From NCBI GenBank assembly GCA_011526565.1, contig WYBL01000174.1, positions 1 to 35,171 of the forward strand: a stretch of DNA of 35,171 bases, in the 5' to 3' direction. How positions within the stretch are numbered: position 1 is the first letter of the stretch; every line of letters starts with the position of its first letter. The position numbers were made by a program, and so were the translations under genes. A model generated the notes under the pieces. It was not told where the DNA came from, did not search any database, and saw nothing but the letters and a program-made list of their open reading frames with translations. Of this stretch, positions 32,126 to 35,171 are shown piece by piece. This DNA comes from Acidobacteriota bacterium (GTDB taxonomy: Bacteria; Acidobacteriota; Vicinamibacteria; Fen-336).

Positions 32126-33730
32126 ATGGAGGGTTTGGGACGCGATCTCGGGTACGCGGTGCGCAGCTTCCGGCGCCGCCCGGCCTTCAGCGCGGCCGTG
32201 GTGGCGACGCTGGCGCTGGGCCTGGGCCTGAACACGGCCGTGTTCGCCGTCGTCGAGGCCCTGCTGTGGCGCCCGCTGCCCGGCGTGCAGGCGCCGTCCG
32301 GACTGGTCCAGCTCTACCGCGCCTACCCGGGGGAGCGCTTCGGGTCGCTGGCCGTGCCCGACGTGCTCGACCTGCGCGAGCGCGGCGGCGGGTTCCTCGA
32401 GGGCGTCGCCGGGTGGACCTTCGCGACCGTCAGCCTGACCAGCCAGGGCGAGCCGCGCCGGGTCCAGGGCCACCTCGTGTCCGCCAACTACTTCGACGTG
32501 CTGGGCGTCCGGCCCGCGCTGGTCGCGGCGCTCAAGGGCGAAGACGCCACTGGGCGCCGAGGCGCCCGCGCGAGCCGGCTGCTGATCTCCGTCCAGGCCG
32601 GGCTCTCGCTCGTGCTGCTCGTCTGCGCCGGGCTCTTCCTGCAGAGCCTCCGCGCGGCCGAGACGATGGACAAGGGCTTCGCCACGCAAGGGCGCCTGGT
32701 CGCCAGTATCGATCCCAGCCTGCAGGGCTACTCGCGCAGCGCCACCGACGCCTTCTACCAGCGGCTCGAGGGCTCGCTGCGGGGCGACGCCCGCGTGAAG
32801 TCGGTCGCGTTCGCGAGCGTGCCGCCGCTGGGCCTCGACAGCACCGACCGCACGCTCAGCGTGCCCGGCTACACCCCTCGCGCGGACGAGAGGATGTCGG
32901 TCCACTGCGCCTCGGTGACACCCGCGTACTTCGAGGCGCTCGCCATCCCGCTGCTGCGAGGGCGCGCCTTCACCAGCGCCGACGCGGGCGACGCGGCGCC
33001 GGTCGCGATGGTCAACCAGCGCTTCGCCGAGCGCTACTGGCCGGGGCGGGAGGCGCTGGGCCAGATCGTGCGCATCGGGCGCGGCCGGCCGCGCGACTTC
33101 ACGATCGTGGGCGTCGTGCCCACCGGCAAGTACCGCAGCCTCGGCGAAAGGCCGCTGCCGTTCATCTACTTCGCTCACGCCCAGGAATGGACCCCGGGGA
33201 CGACGATCCTGATCCACGCCGCGGGCACGCCCGAGTCGCTGGCGCCGGCGCTGCGCGAGCAGGTGCGCCGGATCGACCCGCACCTGCCGCTCTCCGGCGT
33301 CGCCTCGCTCGAGGACTCGCTGGGACTCGCCCTGCTCCCCGCGCGGGTCGGCGGCGGGGTGCTGGCGGCGCTCGGCGCCCTGGGCCTCGCGCTCGCGGCG
33401 GTCGGACTCCACGGCGTGATGGCGACAGCCGTCGCCCGCCGTCGGCGCGAGATCGGCGTCCGCATCGCGCTGGGAGCGCCGCCCGGCAGGGTGGCCTCGC
33501 AGGTGCTTCGCGAGGGCCTGGGCCTGGTCGCGAGGGGCGCCGCGATCGGCTTGATGGGCGCGTTCGCGGCGGCTCACGCCCTGCGCGGGGTGCTGTACGG
33601 CGACCCGCCTCGCGGACTCGTGTTCGCGGCGGTGCCGGCCTTGCTGCTGCTCGTCGCCGCCGTGGCGAGCGGGTTGCCGGCGCGGCGCGCGGCGGCGGTC
33701 GACCCGCTGGCGGCGCTGCGCCAGGACTGA
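32126..33730 (+). CDS. ADOP-type permease with an internal in-frame deletion
   Basis: A 534-residue protein. It begins like a full ADOP permease (first helix AAVVATLALGLGLNTAVFAV, then the first part of a MacB core ending FDVLGVRPA near residue 131). It then jumps to LVAALKGEDATGRRGARASR, the segment that starts the second half in intact members. The second helix, core (VHCASVTPAYFEALAIPLLR) and final FtsX helices (EIGVRIALGAPPGRVASQVL, ARRAAAVDPLAALRQD) are complete. About 270 residues are missing compared with the 814-residue relative at 19858, including the rest of core 1 and the first FtsX helices. The frame stays open, so a protein is probably made. GAGGAG lies nine bases before the ATG. 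It could be a working single-unit permease or a decaying gene. Confidence 0.85.
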   Translation: MEGLGRDLGYAVRSFRRRPAFSAAVVATLALGLGLNTAVFAVVEALLWRPLPGVQAPSGLVQLYRAYPGERFGSLAVPDVLDLRERGGGFLEGVAGWTFATVSLTSQGEPRRVQGHLVSANYFDVLGVRPALVAALKGEDATGRRGARASRLLISVQAGLSLVLLVCAGLFLQSLRAAETMDKGFATQGRLVASIDPSLQGYSRSATDAFYQRLEGSLRGDARVKSVAFASVPPLGLDSTDRTLSVPGYTPRADERMSVHCASVTPAYFEALAIPLLRGRAFTSADAGDAAPVAMVNQRFAERYWPGREALGQIVRIGRGRPRDFTIVGVVPTGKYRSLGERPLPFIYFAHAQEWTPGTTILIHAAGTPESLAPALREQVRRIDPHLPLSGVASLEDSLGLALLPARVGGGVLAALGALGLALAAVGLHGVMATAVARRRREIGVRIALGAPPGRVASQVLREGLGLVARGAAIGLMGAFAAAHALRGVLYGDPPRGLVFAAVPALLLLVAAVASGLPARRAAAVDPLAALRQD

Positions 33731-33775
33731 GCCGGGAACGGGCCGGCCGCGTTTGGCGGTAGGCTCGACCTCGAG

Positions 33776-34828
33776 ATGAAGGCAGGCATTCTCTACGGCG
33801 CGCGCGACATCCGCGTGGGTCACGTGCCCGACCCGGAACTCGGCCCGGGACAGGTGCTGATCAAGAGCGCCTACGCGGGCTTGTGTGGAACCGACCTGCA
33901 CATCTATCGGGGCGAGTTCTCGGCTCGTGTCGGGTACCCGGCCGTGCCGGGCCACGAATTCGGCGGCACCGTCGAGGAGTGCGGGCGCGACGTGCGCGGC
34001 CTGGAGCGCGGCGACGCTGTCGCCATCGATCCGATCGTCTCGTGTCACGCCTGCACGCCGTGCCTGACGGGTCGGATCAACGCCTGCCGGGCGTTACGCC
34101 TGCTCGGGATCGACCTGCCGGGCGGCTCCGCGCAGTACGTGGTGGCGCCCGCGAGCCATGCCTTCAAGCTGCCCGAGCGCGTGCCGCTCGCCCACGCGCC
34201 GCTGGTCGAGGTCTACGGCCTGGGCCATCACGTGCTCGCGCGAGGCCGGGTGGAGGCGGGTGAGACGGTCGTCATCCTGGGGGCCGGAAAGCTGGGGCTG
34301 GCCGTGCTCGACGTGCTCTGCCACGGAGCCAGCCCGGGCTGCGCGATCGCCGTCGACGTCGATCCGGCTCGCCTCGCGATCGCCGCCAGGCTGGGCGCCG
34401 AAGCGACCATCGACGCTCGCCACGTCGACCCCGTGGAGCAGGTGCTCGAGCTCACCGACGGCATCGGCGCCGACTGCGTGATCGAGTGCATCGGCCACTG
34501 GCACGACGTCCCGGGCCGGGCCGAGCCGCTCGAACAAGCCGTCCGGATGTTGCGCAGCGCGGGTCGCATCGTGACCGCCGGCCTCGGCGATCAGCCGACG
34601 AGCGTCCACTTCAGGAGCCTGGTGATCAAGGAAGCCCAGATCATCGCTTCGCGCGTCTCGCTCGGCGAGTTCCCGCGAGCCTTGCGCATGCTCGACAAGG
34701 GCCTGCTCCATCCCGCGCTGATGATCACGGATCGGCTCCCGATGCGTGAAGTCGGCCGCGCCTTCGAGCGGCTCGACGCGGAAGATCCCAGGATGATCAA
34801 GATGGTGCTCGACGTACAGGACGTGTAG
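33776..34828 (+). CDS. Zinc-dependent medium-chain dehydrogenase (threonine/sorbitol dehydrogenase-like)
   Basis: A 350-residue MDR-family enzyme that would oxidise an alcohol or polyol with NAD(P)+. Catalytic zinc ligands are Cys37 (YAGLCGTDLHIY) and His60-Glu61 (PGHEFGG), with Glu145 in LVEVYGLGHH as the fourth. The structural zinc lobe has Cys90, Cys93, Cys96 and Cys104 (VSCHACTPCLTGRINACRAL). The dinucleotide fold shows TVVILGAGKLGLAVLDVL (~164-181) and AVDVDPARL, where the Asp after the second strand favours NAD. All key residues are intact. The ATG follows the permease by 45 bases with weak upstream GAGG-like sequence. Substrate specificity cannot be read, and neighbours do not suggest a pathway. 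Confidence 0.92.
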   Translation: MKAGILYGARDIRVGHVPDPELGPGQVLIKSAYAGLCGTDLHIYRGEFSARVGYPAVPGHEFGGTVEECGRDVRGLERGDAVAIDPIVSCHACTPCLTGRINACRALRLLGIDLPGGSAQYVVAPASHAFKLPERVPLAHAPLVEVYGLGHHVLARGRVEAGETVVILGAGKLGLAVLDVLCHGASPGCAIAVDVDPARLAIAARLGAEATIDARHVDPVEQVLELTDGIGADCVIECIGHWHDVPGRAEPLEQAVRMLRSAGRIVTAGLGDQPTSVHFRSLVIKEAQIIASRVSLGEFPRALRMLDKGLLHPALMITDRLPMREVGRAFERLDAEDPRMIKMVLDVQDV

Positions 34829-34921
34829 CCGCCTGGCCCACGCCGATCCGCCCGAGGCACGCCAGGTAGCGCTGCCCGCGAGCGCCGGCCTCGAGGGAGC
34901 GCCAGCCCCCGCAAGCGGTCC

Positions 34922-35171
34922 TTGCGAAGGAGTCGAGGCGCGGGGGGCGGGGGGGGGGGGGGGGGCCGCCGCCGCGCCCCCCCCCCGGGCGCCCCCCCCC
35001 CACCCCCCACGCCCCGCCGCCGGCGCGCCCCCCGCCCCCCCCGGGGCGGGGGGGGCCGCGGGGGGCGCGGCCCGGCGGGGGGGGGGTGTGGGGGGCCGGG
35101 GGGCGCCCGGGGCGGGGCCCCCCGCCCCCCCCCCCCCCCCCCCCCCCCCCCGCGCCTCGACTCCTTCGCAA
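34922..35171. other. Terminal fold-back of G/C homopolymers, probably an assembly artefact
   Basis: Bases 34922-34947 are the exact reverse complement of 35146-35171, the window end. Between them lie long runs of G and of C that are roughly mirror-complementary about ~35046. Real genes stop at 34828. Such an end is typical of a fold-back or polymerase artefact at a contig edge. Sequence between 34829 and 34921 shows nothing recognisable. Confidence 0.8.

Noticed and set aside
34929..35150. Open frame of Gly/Pro in the terminal G/C runs
   Set aside because: Homopolymer sequence at an artefactual contig end.

Overview
This 35.2-kb window is very G+C-rich bacterial DNA. The best guess is Acidobacteriota. 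The reasons are two permeases of the ADOP type (acidobacterial duplicated orphan permease), a Ser/Thr kinase fused to TolB-like and TPR regions, a TonB receptor with an N-terminal carboxypeptidase-regulatory-like domain, and a DUF1800/DUF1501 pair. No rRNA, tRNA or phylogenetic marker gene was seen, so the phylum is an inference. The right end (34922-35171) is a G/C homopolymer fold-back that looks like an assembly artefact.

Layout. 1-2678: tail of an unknown gene and a TonB-dependent receptor. 2694-3488: remnant of a PLP decarboxylase, then a VapBC toxin-antitoxin pair with a candidate operator. 3587-8770: exported DUF1800 and DUF1501 partners, a small secreted protein and a PQQ-type beta-propeller carrying two EF-hands. 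8775-13068 (minus strand): esterase, then a tight four-gene run uma2 / tlpA-like / decarboxylase / pirin whose starts and stops overlap. 13162-18722: kinase-TPR protein, remnant of a serine hydrolase, and three exported enzymes or domains (metallo-beta-lactamase fold + DUF1579, metallophosphatase, PPC/DUF296). 18719-19864: HigBA toxin-antitoxin module between two copies of a 15-bp sequence. 19858-22302: full-length ADOP permease.

22369-29544 is the most interesting part. It is a block of six same-strand signalling genes: a PAS-PAS-GAF histidine kinase, a NarL-type regulator, a PAS-like protein with a Cys4 tail, a B12-binding protein with the W-x9-EH signature of CarH-type photoreceptors but no DNA-binding domain, a PAS-PAS hybrid kinase and a CheY-like receiver. 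An exact 27-bp direct repeat brackets the block, and its base composition looks less G+C-rich than its neighbours. I read it as a possible transferred cobalamin/light-responsive phosphosignalling module. The function is inferred from motifs and gene order only.

29634-31992 (minus): GNAT acetyltransferase, LytS-like kinase and LytTR regulator with overlapping ends. 32009-32099: structured palindromic DNA. 32126-33730: an ADOP permease with an internal in-frame deletion. 33776-34828: zinc-dependent medium-chain dehydrogenase. Three genes appear to use TTG starts (pirin, kinase, NarL regulator), and many downstream genes in operons overlap the upstream stop by 4 bases.
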